DNA of 64,000 bases from an uncultured Marivita sp. (lineage in GTDB: Bacteria; Pseudomonadota; Alphaproteobacteria; Rhodobacterales; Rhodobacteraceae): assembly GCF_947488135.1 (NCBI RefSeq), contig NZ_CANKYW010000008.1, positions 1 through 64,000 of the forward strand, in the 5' to 3' direction. The position numbers and the translations under genes are program-made. Under the pieces are notes generated by a model, which was not told where the DNA came from, made no database searches, and saw only the letters and a list, made by a program, of their open reading frames with translations. Below, one piece after another: positions 28,532-37,733 of the stretch; the first letter of the stretch is position 1; each line of letters begins with the position of its first letter.

Positions 28532-29503
28532 ATGGCCAAGACCGCCCTCCCCGCGACCACGCCGGTGCCCGATGGCGCCCGCATCACTGTGTGCGAGGTC
28601 GGCCCGCGCGACGGGTTCCAGATCGAGTCCGCCTTCATCCCGACCGACCGCAAGATCGCCATCGTCAACGCGCTCTTCGCATCTGGCTTGCGGCACATGC
28701 AGGTCACGTCCTTCGTCAGCCCCCGCGCCGTGCCGCAACTGGCCGATGCCGAAGAGGTGCTGGCCGGGATCGACCGGCCCGAGGGTGCGGTGATCACCGC
28801 GCTGATCCCGAACTTGCGCGGGGCAGAGCGGGCGGCGGCCTGCGGCGTCGACGCGGTGCACACGGTCGTGTCGGCCTCCGAGACGCACAACCTCAAGAAC
28901 GTGAACCGCTCCGTCGCCACATCGCTCAAGGATTTCGAGGCGGTGTTCACCTTGCTCGACAAGGCGGGCGTGGCCATCGAAGGCGGCATCGCCACCGCCT
29001 TCGGCTGTCCGTTCGAGGGCGAGGTGCCGCCGGAACAGGTCGCCCGGATCGCCAAGCGGTATCAGGAGCTTGGTGCGAAATCCGTGGGGCTTGGCGACAC
29101 CACCGGCATGGCGACGCCCAAGACCGTGCGCGCCGCCATCCGTGCGATCCGGACCGAGGCACCGGGGCTTGGCATCGGGCTGCATTTCCACAACACGCGC
29201 GGCGTGGGCCTTGCCTGCGTCATGGCCGGTCTGGCCGAGGGTGTCACGCATTACGACGCCTCTGTCGGCGGTCTGGGCGGGTGTCCCTTTGCGGCGGGTG
29301 CCACCGGCAATATCTGCACCGAGGATCTGGTCTACCTGCTCAACGAAAGCGGCTATGACACGGGCATCGACCTCGACCGCCTGATCGACGCGGCAAAGCT
29401 GACGCAAGAGATCATCGGCCGCGACCTACCCGGTCAGGTCATCAAGTCCGGCCCCCGCCTGCGCCGCTTCGATCCCGGTCTGACGGCGACGGCCGCAGGA
29501 TGA
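28532..29503 (+). CDS. Hydroxymethylglutaryl-CoA lyase family protein
   Basis: ITVCEVGPRDGFQIES, GLGDTTGMATP, GLHFHNTRGVGLACVMAGLAEGVTHYDASVGGLGGCPFA. Confidence 0.9.
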   Translation: MAKTALPATTPVPDGARITVCEVGPRDGFQIESAFIPTDRKIAIVNALFASGLRHMQVTSFVSPRAVPQLADAEEVLAGIDRPEGAVITALIPNLRGAERAAACGVDAVHTVVSASETHNLKNVNRSVATSLKDFEAVFTLLDKAGVAIEGGIATAFGCPFEGEVPPEQVARIAKRYQELGAKSVGLGDTTGMATPKTVRAAIRAIRTEAPGLGIGLHFHNTRGVGLACVMAGLAEGVTHYDASVGGLGGCPFAAGATGNICTEDLVYLLNESGYDTGIDLDRLIDAAKLTQEIIGRDLPGQVIKSGPRLRRFDPGLTATAAG

Positions 29504-30687
29504 CCGATTTGCCCCTGTCGGGCGTGCGGGTCATCGACCTCACGCGCATCCTCTCCGGTCCGTTTTGCTCCATGCTGCTGGGCGATCTGGGCGCGGATGT
29601 CATCAAGATCGAAGCCCCCGGCGGCGATCACGTGCGCGGCCAGGGTGAAAAGATCGACGGGTTGTCGTGGTATTTCGCCAGCTTCAACCGCAACAAACGC
29701 TCTGTCGTGCTCGACCTGCGCGACCCCCAGGGACGCGCGGTTCTGGAGCGGCTTTTGACCGATGCCGACATCCTGACCGAGAATTTCCGCCCCGGCGTGC
29801 TGAACGAGATGGGCCTCAGCGCAGAGCGTCTGGCCGAGATCAACCCGACCCTCATCGTGGTCAGCGTGAACGGCTACGGATCGACCGGGCCTTACGCGGA
29901 TCGCCCCGCATTCGATTTCATCGCACAGGCCATGTCGGGCTACATGAGCACCAACGGCACGCTTGAATCGGGCCCCTTGCGCACCGCGCCGCCGATGACC
30001 GACCTGATCGCGGGGCTTTACGCCGCCCTTGGGGCCGTCGCCGCCCTGCGCGGGCGCGAGGCGGGCGGCCCGGCGCAGCGGGTCGAGGCGTCGATGATGA
30101 TGTCCATGATGTCGATGCTGGCCTACCTGTCGGCCAACGCGCTGGCGACGGGCATCGATCCGGTGCCGACGGGCAATGACCATCCCATCGCGTCGCCCTA
30201 CGGCCTCTTTCGTACGCAGGATGGGGATATCGCCGTCGCACCGTCGACCGTGCCGATCCTGCGGCGCTTCCTGACCGAGCTTGGGCTGGCCCACTTGCTG
30301 GACGAGCCGCGTTTTGCCGACAACGCCGCCCGCCTCGAGAACCGGACAGAGATGAACGCGCTGATCAATGCAGCACTCGCGAAGGACACGCAGGAAAACT
30401 GGATCAGCCGTTTGAACAGCGCGGGCGTGCCCAGTGGCAAGGTCCAAAGCCTGACCGAGGCCCTGGCCGATCCCCAAGTCGCCGCACAGGAGATGGTAAT
30501 GGATGTGCCGCATCCGGGGCATGGCACGGTGCGCATGACCGGCTTTCCGATGAAGTTTTCGGAAACGCCGCTCGCCCTGCGCCACCCTGCCCCCGATCTG
30601 GGCGCGCAGACCGACGCCGTGCTGACCGATGCGGGGTTCGACGCCGACACCATCGCAACGCTGCGCCGGGATGGCGTGATCGGCTGA
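29500..30687 (+). CDS. CaiB/BaiF family CoA-transferase
   Basis: GVRVIDLTRILSGPFCSMLLGDLGADVIKIEAPGGDHVRG; RNKRSVVLDLRDPQGR. Confidence 0.95.
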   Translation: MTDLPLSGVRVIDLTRILSGPFCSMLLGDLGADVIKIEAPGGDHVRGQGEKIDGLSWYFASFNRNKRSVVLDLRDPQGRAVLERLLTDADILTENFRPGVLNEMGLSAERLAEINPTLIVVSVNGYGSTGPYADRPAFDFIAQAMSGYMSTNGTLESGPLRTAPPMTDLIAGLYAALGAVAALRGREAGGPAQRVEASMMMSMMSMLAYLSANALATGIDPVPTGNDHPIASPYGLFRTQDGDIAVAPSTVPILRRFLTELGLAHLLDEPRFADNAARLENRTEMNALINAALAKDTQENWISRLNSAGVPSGKVQSLTEALADPQVAAQEMVMDVPHPGHGTVRMTGFPMKFSETPLALRHPAPDLGAQTDAVLTDAGFDADTIATLRRDGVIG

Positions 30688-30696
30688 CCGCGCGCT

Positions 30697-31581
30697 TTAC
30701 AAGGCGTCCCAAAGCTTCACGGTCGACCGGTCGAATTGCGATGGGTTGGCATACGCGACGATTGACAAAGGCGTGCGCCAGGCATCGCCTCCGACGGGGA
30801 CGACCTGCCCACTGGCCAGCTCTTGCTGGATCGCGGTTTCCGGCATCCAGGCAAAACCGCTTCCCGCCATGAGCCTGCGTTTTACCGCTTCGACCAAGCC
30901 ATCGACATAAACGGTTTCCGCCGTGAACCGTTTGCGGCCGATCGTATGCTCCACGACCATGCCGAGAAAGCTGGAATGCTCATAGGCGAGGTACGGGATC
31001 GCGTCTTGGGAAGGGTCGTCCAAAGCCCATCCATGATCGCGGACCGCCTGCGCCGTCGCCACCGGGATGAGGTGATCGATCATCAGCTCTTTGCTGGCGA
31101 AGGCGGTCTCGTCGATCGTGGGCGACACGGAGCTGTGCGCATAGCACAGCATGATGTCCACCGCCCCTTCCATCAAAAGCTCGCAACAGGTGCTGAGCGA
31201 ATCCGAGATCACCCGCGTGCGCAGGTCCGGCATGTCGGCCTGAAACGCGTCGATCCGATGCGCGAGGTAATGCACAGAAATCGTGTGCAGCACAGAAAAG
31301 CGGGTGAAGCGATGCTCCCCCCGGTCGGACTCGCGCAGCGTCTGCCGCGCCTCAGCCAGTTGCGAAATCGCCGCCTTGGCGATCGGCAGGAACTGCTGGC
31401 CCGCCTCGGTCAGCTGCACCGGATAGGTGGCGCGGTTGACCAAGGGCATCCCAACCCAGCTTTCCAGCGCCTTGATCCGACGGCTGAACGCCGATTGAGT
31501 GATGTTTCTTTCATCAGCCGCCCGCGTGAAGTTCTGCGACCGCGCAAGACAGTCGAAATCGCGCAACCAGTTCAGATCCAT
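30697..31581 (-). CDS. LysR family transcriptional regulator
   Basis: MDLNWLRDFDCLARSQNFTRAADERNITQSAFSRRIKALESWVG. Confidence 0.95.
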   Translation of the reverse strand: MDLNWLRDFDCLARSQNFTRAADERNITQSAFSRRIKALESWVGMPLVNRATYPVQLTEAGQQFLPIAKAAISQLAEARQTLRESDRGEHRFTRFSVLHTISVHYLAHRIDAFQADMPDLRTRVISDSLSTCCELLMEGAVDIMLCYAHSSVSPTIDETAFASKELMIDHLIPVATAQAVRDHGWALDDPSQDAIPYLAYEHSSFLGMVVEHTIGRKRFTAETVYVDGLVEAVKRRLMAGSGFAWMPETAIQQELASGQVVPVGGDAWRTPLSIVAYANPSQFDRSTVKLWDAL

Positions 31582-31822
31582 CTAACACCTCTGGAAACAA
31601 GGGCTTTTTCGGCACCTTACCCATAATCATGCAAAATCGGAATAGTTTGATGAAATGTTTGAATTGGCGCGGTGCGCGAATCTGTTCCTACGCTTGACGC
31701 ATGGGCACCCGCGTACCGAACCCACCCTCATCGCGCGAGATGCCAGTGAAGCCGCGACAAGAACGGCGCACCGGAAAAATGACAGGCCACGGCACGTGGC
31801 CGGAACCAACAGAGGAAACACC

Positions 31823-32788
31823 ATGAAAACCATATTGAAGTCTCTAAGCCTCGCCACGGCGGTCAGCGTCTTCGCCCTGCCCGCGCTTGCCTCCGAAGAG
31901 GTCAAGATCGGCGTCCCGTCCTGGACCGGCGCACAGGCAATCGCGCATGTTCTGGGCGAAGTCGTCACCTCGCGCATCGGCGGGCAGGTCGAATATGTCC
32001 CCGGCAACAACGCCACGATCTTTCAGGCGATGGACCAGGGCAAGGGCGATATCGACGTGCATCCCGATGTCTGGCTGCCGAACCAGGAGAGCTTTACCAA
32101 GCAATATGTCGATGAGGCGGGCACCGTGACGCTGTCGTCGAACCCCTACCAAGGCAACCAGGGGTTCTGTGTCTCCAAGCAGTTCGGCGAAGCCAACAAC
32201 ATCACCGACATCGCCGATCTTGGCCGTCCCGACATCGCCGCGCTGATGGACAGCGACGGCAACGGCAAGGGCGAGCTTTGGATCGGTGCGCCGGGCTGGG
32301 CCTCGGCCAACGTGAACGAGGTCAAGGTCCGCGACTACGGTCTGCTTGATTTCATCGAACCCATCCGCGCCGAGGAAGCGGTGAAGACCGCGCGCATCAA
32401 GGACAGTATCGCCAAGGGTGAAGGCTATGCCTTCTATTGCTACGAGCCGCACGCGGTGTGGTTCATGTTCGACGTGATGATGCTCACCGAACCGACATTC
32501 GACGAAGCGAAATACGTCATGGTGCAGCCGTCGGATGACCCCAACTGGTACGAAAATTCGATGGTCGCCACCAAGGACGCACTGAAGGACGTGCAAATCG
32601 CGTGGTCCAATTCGCTCGAAGAGCGGTCCCCGGCGATTGCGGAATTCTTCGCCAATTTCAGCCTGAACGCCGAGGACGTGAGCCAACTCGCTTTCGAGAT
32701 CAGCGCGAACGGCCGTGACCCGGCAGAGGTGGCCGCCGAATGGGTCAACGCCAACAGCGACCGCGTCGACGGATGGCTCGGCCTCTGA
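31823..32788 (+). CDS. proX: Glycine betaine/proline-type ABC transporter substrate-binding protein (ProX-like)
   Basis: Signal peptide; KIGVPSWTGAQAIAHVLGEVV and DIDVHPDVWLPNQESF; operon with proV/proW-like genes. Confidence 0.88.
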   Translation: MKTILKSLSLATAVSVFALPALASEEVKIGVPSWTGAQAIAHVLGEVVTSRIGGQVEYVPGNNATIFQAMDQGKGDIDVHPDVWLPNQESFTKQYVDEAGTVTLSSNPYQGNQGFCVSKQFGEANNITDIADLGRPDIAALMDSDGNGKGELWIGAPGWASANVNEVKVRDYGLLDFIEPIRAEEAVKTARIKDSIAKGEGYAFYCYEPHAVWFMFDVMMLTEPTFDEAKYVMVQPSDDPNWYENSMVATKDALKDVQIAWSNSLEERSPAIAEFFANFSLNAEDVSQLAFEISANGRDPAEVAAEWVNANSDRVDGWLGL

Positions 32789-32808
32789 TCGCCCGGTCCT
32801 GACCAAAG

Positions 32809-32834
32809 GGGCATCGGTGAAACCGCCGATGCCC
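32809..32834 (+). other. Intercistronic stem-loop between proX-like and proV-like genes (GGGCATCGG-8 nt-CCGATGCCC)
   Basis: Perfect 9-bp inverted repeat about 20 nt after the stop. Confidence 0.75.
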
Positions 32835-32861
32835 GCCAATCCCCTGACAAGGCGTGGGCTC

Positions 32862-33917
32862 ATGAATGACGACACCGTCATAGAGATATCCAATGTCTGG
32901 AAGATTTTTGGCGCCAAGCCCGAGCTTGCGCTGAAAGCCATCCACGACCGCGGGCTGACCAAGGCCGAGGTGCTGGCCGAATTCAACGCGGTTGTCGGTG
33001 TGGCCGATGTCAGCCTCGACGTGAAGCGCGGTGAGATTTTCTGCATCATGGGGCTGTCGGGCAGCGGCAAGTCCACGCTTGTGCGCCACTTCAACCGCCT
33101 GCTCGAGCCGACCTCCGGCAAGATCGAGATCGAAGGCACCGACGTCATGGCGCTTGGGCCCAAAGAGTTGCAAACCTTCCGCAACCGCAAGATCGGCATG
33201 GTGTTCCAGAACTTTGCGCTGATGCCGCACCGATCGGTGCTCGACAACGTTGCCATGCCGCTGGAAATCCGGCAGGTCGCCAAGAACGAACGGATGCGCC
33301 AGGCGGCGGCGATCCTCGATATTGTCGAACTGGGCGCGTGGGGATCGAAATTCGCGCATGAACTTTCGGGCGGGATGCAGCAACGTGTGGGCCTTGCCCG
33401 CGCGCTTGCAGCGAACCCGGACGTGCTTTTGATGGACGAGCCGTTCTCGGCGCTCGACCCGTTGATCCGGCGGCAGTTGCAGGATGAATTCATCCGCCTG
33501 AGCAAGATCCTCAAGAAATCGACCGTCTTCATCACCCATGATCTGGACGAAGCCGTCCGCATCGGCGACCGCATCGCGATCATGCGCGATGGCAAGATGG
33601 TTCAGATGGGCACCGCCGAAGACATCGTGATGCACCCGGCGGATGATTACGTGGCCGATTTCGTCGCCGGCATTTCGCGGCTCAAGGTGGTGCATGCCCA
33701 TGCGGTGATGCAGCCGTTGGCCCCCTATCTCGCCAAGAATGGCCCCCTGCCCGCAGATGCGCCGCGGGTGAGCGAAAAGGAAACGCTCAGCAACCTGATC
33801 ACCCTCGCCATTAACTACACCAGCGCGATCCTTGTCGAGGACGCAGGTCAGGACGTGGGCGTGATCACCCGCGCCGATCTGTTGCGCACCGTGATCGAAG
33901 GGACGGAAGTGTCATGA
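32862..33917 (+). CDS. proV: Glycine betaine/proline-type ABC transporter ATP-binding protein (ProV-like) with C-terminal CBS-like region
   Basis: Walker A GLSGSGKSTLVRHFNRL; LSGGMQQRVGLARAL; Walker B VLLMDEPFSALDPL. Confidence 0.93.
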   Translation: MNDDTVIEISNVWKIFGAKPELALKAIHDRGLTKAEVLAEFNAVVGVADVSLDVKRGEIFCIMGLSGSGKSTLVRHFNRLLEPTSGKIEIEGTDVMALGPKELQTFRNRKIGMVFQNFALMPHRSVLDNVAMPLEIRQVAKNERMRQAAAILDIVELGAWGSKFAHELSGGMQQRVGLARALAANPDVLLMDEPFSALDPLIRRQLQDEFIRLSKILKKSTVFITHDLDEAVRIGDRIAIMRDGKMVQMGTAEDIVMHPADDYVADFVAGISRLKVVHAHAVMQPLAPYLAKNGPLPADAPRVSEKETLSNLITLAINYTSAILVEDAGQDVGVITRADLLRTVIEGTEVS

Positions 33918-35455
33918 ACAAGATGGACATCAACCCGCTCGAAGACACCGAAAGCGATGCCGCCCTCGCCTACGCCGAGGAACGGCGCGAAAACATCCGT
34001 ACCTTCGTCCGCACCAATCCGGACTACTATATCGCGAATTTCGACAAGATCGGCGCGTCCTCCCGCTTTACCCCAACGTTCAACCTCATGGCCGGGCTCT
34101 TCGGTCCGATCTGGTTCGGCGCGCGCGGGCTCTGGTCCTGGGCGCTGCCGTTCCTGATCCTTGAAGCCTTGGCCTTCGTGCAGATCGCACGCGGCCTCTT
34201 CGGCGATCTTGCGGCGGATGCGATGGCGCGCATCGCCTCCATCGAAGGCACGCTGGATCTGCGCCGCCAGCAGCTCGCCGCCGCGATCGAAAGCGGATCG
34301 GACCGGGTCGATGCGTTTCGCCGGACGGTGGAGTCGCTGGAAGCCAATATCGGCGGCATCCGCGACGAGGCTGACGCGCTGGCCGCGCAAGGCCCGACAA
34401 TCGTGCTGACCGGCATCGTCATTCTGATCCTGGCCAAAGCGGCACAGGCAACCGTCGCCAATTGGGCGCTCGAAGCGCGGTTCTCCGAATGGATGTCGGA
34501 TCGGTCGATCCGGTCGGGGCTGCCGGTCTCGCATATCGTCTTCAGCGCGATCTTCATGATCCTGATCGTGGCGACAGCCATGCTCCACTACAGCTTCCCG
34601 GGGCGCTATTCACTGCTCAGCGCCTTCCCGACCGATCCCGATATCCGCCTGACCAGCATCACATGGGTCGAGGATTTCATCGCGTGGTGCGTGCGCAACT
34701 CAGAAGCGTTCTTCGAAGGTCTGACCTTCGGCATCCGCACGCTTCTCGACGCGCTCGAGATCATTCTGGTGCAGACGCCGTGGATCGTGATCGCCAGCCT
34801 GATCATTCTGCTCACATGGCTTACCGCCGGGCTGCGAACGGCGATCTATTCCGGAGCATTCCTGGCGTACATGGGCCTGCTCGGTTTCTGGGAAGCCGCA
34901 ATGACGACACTGGCCTTGCTGGGCACTGCCGCCTGCCTGTCCATCGCCATCGGCATCCCGCTTGGCATGTTCGCCGCGCGGCGGCCCCGGTTCTATGCGT
35001 TCATCCAGCCGATCATGGACTTCATGCAGACCATGCCCGCCTTCGTGTTCATGGTCCCGGTCATCGCCTTTTTCGGCGTCGGCAAACCCGCCGCCGTGGT
35101 CGTCACGATGATCTTCGGCGGCACGCCCGTGGTGCGTCTGACCGTGCTCGGCCTGCGCGGCGTGCCCGAAAGCGTGCGCGAGGCGGCGATCAGTTTCGGC
35201 GCGAACAAGTGGTATCTGCTGACCAAGGTGGACCTGCCGCTGGCCAGCCCGTCGATCCGGGCAGGCATCAACCAGACAATCATGCTGTCGCTCGCCATGG
35301 TGGTGGTCGCCTCGCTCATCGGCGCCAAGGGGTTGGGCGAGGACGTGCTGGAGGCGCTGCAATACGCGAATGTCGGTCAAGGCATCCTTGCCGGGTTCGC
35401 GATCCTCTTCTGCGCCATGATCCTGGACCGCATTGTGCAGGGCGCCCGAAAATGA
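33914..35455 (+). CDS. proW: ProW-like ABC transporter permease with a long N-terminal membrane/coiled-coil extension
   Basis: C-terminal BPD permease domain (EAAISFGANKWYLLTKVDLPLASPSIRAGINQTIMLSLAMVVVASLIGAKGLG); about 280-residue extension. Confidence 0.88.
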   Translation: MNKMDINPLEDTESDAALAYAEERRENIRTFVRTNPDYYIANFDKIGASSRFTPTFNLMAGLFGPIWFGARGLWSWALPFLILEALAFVQIARGLFGDLAADAMARIASIEGTLDLRRQQLAAAIESGSDRVDAFRRTVESLEANIGGIRDEADALAAQGPTIVLTGIVILILAKAAQATVANWALEARFSEWMSDRSIRSGLPVSHIVFSAIFMILIVATAMLHYSFPGRYSLLSAFPTDPDIRLTSITWVEDFIAWCVRNSEAFFEGLTFGIRTLLDALEIILVQTPWIVIASLIILLTWLTAGLRTAIYSGAFLAYMGLLGFWEAAMTTLALLGTAACLSIAIGIPLGMFAARRPRFYAFIQPIMDFMQTMPAFVFMVPVIAFFGVGKPAAVVVTMIFGGTPVVRLTVLGLRGVPESVREAAISFGANKWYLLTKVDLPLASPSIRAGINQTIMLSLAMVVVASLIGAKGLGEDVLEALQYANVGQGILAGFAILFCAMILDRIVQGARK

Positions 35456-36204
35456 CGCCGGTGGTTTTCGTCCACGGCTTCATGGGCGGCAGCCGACAAT
35501 GGACCGCACTCACCGCGTCCTTGCGCGGCACTGTCGATGTGATCGCGGTGGACCTGCCGGGGTTCGGAGAAAACGCCGACCTCGAAGCGCCCGACAGCAT
35601 CGCGGGCTTCGCCCGCTGGGTGATCGACGCTCTCAGCGCGCAGGGCATCCACCGGTTCCACCTGCTCGGCCACTCGATGGGCGGCATGATCGCGCAGGAA
35701 ATCGCGGCGACGGTGCCGGATCGAGTCTCGCGGTTGGTTCTTTATGGCACGGGGGCCACAGGCGTTCTGCCTGGCCGGTTCGAGACCATCGAGACGTCGA
35801 AATGGCGCGCGCAGTCGGATGGACCGCGCAAGACCGCGCGCCGCATTGCCGCCACCTGGTTTCTCGATCGCGAAGCCTCTCCCGCGTTCGAGGACTGCGC
35901 CGCCATCGCCGAACGCAGCAGCCTCCAGGCGATCACGGCGGGACTCGACGCGATGCAATCGTGGTGCGGCGTGTCCAATCTCGCATCCATCAAGGCCGCG
36001 ACGCTGGTGGTCTGGGGCGACCATGATCGCACCTACCCGTGGCGACAGACCGAACAGCTCTGGATGTCGATCCGCAACAGCGGGCTGGCGGTGCTTCCCA
36101 ATTGCGCCCACGCCGCGCATCTGGAAAAGCCCGAGATCTTCAACGGCATCCTGCGCGATTTCATGACCGCAGAGGTCGCCCAGCCCCAGCCCGTGGGTGG
36201 CTGA
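35452..36204 (+). CDS. Alpha/beta hydrolase
   Basis: VVFVHGFMGGSRQW, LLGHSMGGMIAQEIA nucleophile elbow, CAHAAHLEKPEIF. Confidence 0.92.
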   Translation: MTPVVFVHGFMGGSRQWTALTASLRGTVDVIAVDLPGFGENADLEAPDSIAGFARWVIDALSAQGIHRFHLLGHSMGGMIAQEIAATVPDRVSRLVLYGTGATGVLPGRFETIETSKWRAQSDGPRKTARRIAATWFLDREASPAFEDCAAIAERSSLQAITAGLDAMQSWCGVSNLASIKAATLVVWGDHDRTYPWRQTEQLWMSIRNSGLAVLPNCAHAAHLEKPEIFNGILRDFMTAEVAQPQPVGG

Positions 36205-36215
36205 TCGAAACGGAG

Positions 36216-37733
36216 CTACCCCGCCGCAACAGCCCCGGCGTAGTGATCCCGCAAGACGTTTTTTTGCACCTTGCCCATCGTGTTGCGCGGCAGGGCGTCG
36301 ATGATTTCGTAACGGCGCGGGTGCTTGAACCGCGCCAGCTTATCCGCGACCTCGTTTTCCAGCGCCTCAACGGTCGGTGCATGCCCCGGCACCATCACCA
36401 CGGCGGCGATGATGGCTTCGCCGAAATCGGCATCCGGGACGCCGAACACAGCCGATTCCTCGACCCCGTCGATGTCGTTCAGAACGTCCTCCACCTCTTT
36501 CGGGTAGACGTTGTAACCTCCGGTGATGATCAGGTCTTTGGACCGACCGACAATCGACAAATAGCCGTCCTCGCTGAACTGACCCAGATCGCCGGTAATG
36601 AAGAACCCGTTTTCGCGCAGCTCGGCGGCAGTCTTGTCGGGCATTTGCCAGTAACCCTTGAAGACGTTCGGCCCCCGCACCTCGATCATGCCGACCTCGC
36701 CCTGCGGAAGCGGCTGGCCCGTTTCGGGATCGGTCACGATCACCTCGACCCCCGGCAACGGCTTTCCAACCGTGCCCGCCCGGCGGTCGCCATCATAAGG
36801 GTTGGAGGTGTTCATGTTGGTTTCGGTCATGCCGTAGCGTTCGAGGATGCGATGCCCGGTGCGCTGGGTGAAGGCGATATGCGTCTCGGCCAGCAGCGGC
36901 GCACTGCCCGACACGAACAGGCGCATGTTCGACGTCATTTCTCTGGTCAGCCGGTGATCGGCCAGCAGACGGGTGTAGAAGGTCGGAACGCCCATGAGCA
37001 TCGTCGCCTCGGGGACCGCCGCGAGGATCGCATCGGTGCTGAAACCGGGCATGAAATGCACGCAGGCCCCCGCATAAAGCGAAGTATTGAGCGCCACGAA
37101 AAGCCCATGCGTGTGAAAGATCGGCAGCGCGTGGATCAAGGTGTCGGCATCGGTGATGCGCCACAGCTCTGTCAGCGCCTTGGTGTTGGACAGCAGGTTG
37201 TCATGGGTCAGCATCGCGCCCTTCGACCGCCCCGTTGTCCCCGAGGTGTAGAGCAGCGCCGCCAAATCATCCGGCCCGCGCGGCACGGTGTCGAACGTGG
37301 TGGGCTTGTCCGGCACCGAGGCCATCAACGTCCCCTGCCCCGCCGCATCGAGCGTCAGGAGAATGGCCCCGGCCCTGTCGGCGATCCCGGTCAGCGTCTC
37401 CACCGAGGCCGGATCGCAGACCACGATCCGCGGCGTCGCGTCCTCCACGAAATAGGCCACCTCGTCCCGCTTGTAGGCGGTGTTGAGCGGTAGAAACACG
37501 CCCCCCGCCTGAAGCGTCGCGGCATAGAGTGCGACCATCTCAACGCATTTCGGCGCTTGCACCACCACGCGATCACCGGGTGTGAGGCCTGCGTCCCGCA
37601 ACACATGCGCGATCTGGGCGACAAGACCCACAAAGGCGGCATAGCTGATCGCGGGGGCATCATCCCGCTTCAGGAAACAGGCGTCATTGTCCGCGTGACG
37701 GGCGATAAGATGATCGTAGACGTGGTTCGCCAT
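36216..37733 (-). CDS. matB: Malonyl-CoA synthetase (MatB-like acyl-CoA synthetase)
   Basis: AMP-binding motif ALLYTSGTTGRSKGAMLTH; ILERYGMTETNMNTSNPYDGDRRAGTVG; overlaps malonyl-CoA decarboxylase. Confidence 0.88.
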   Translation of the reverse strand: MANHVYDHLIARHADNDACFLKRDDAPAISYAAFVGLVAQIAHVLRDAGLTPGDRVVVQAPKCVEMVALYAATLQAGGVFLPLNTAYKRDEVAYFVEDATPRIVVCDPASVETLTGIADRAGAILLTLDAAGQGTLMASVPDKPTTFDTVPRGPDDLAALLYTSGTTGRSKGAMLTHDNLLSNTKALTELWRITDADTLIHALPIFHTHGLFVALNTSLYAGACVHFMPGFSTDAILAAVPEATMLMGVPTFYTRLLADHRLTREMTSNMRLFVSGSAPLLAETHIAFTQRTGHRILERYGMTETNMNTSNPYDGDRRAGTVGKPLPGVEVIVTDPETGQPLPQGEVGMIEVRGPNVFKGYWQMPDKTAAELRENGFFITGDLGQFSEDGYLSIVGRSKDLIITGGYNVYPKEVEDVLNDIDGVEESAVFGVPDADFGEAIIAAVVMVPGHAPTVEALENEVADKLARFKHPRRYEIIDALPRNTMGKVQKNVLRDHYAGAVAAG

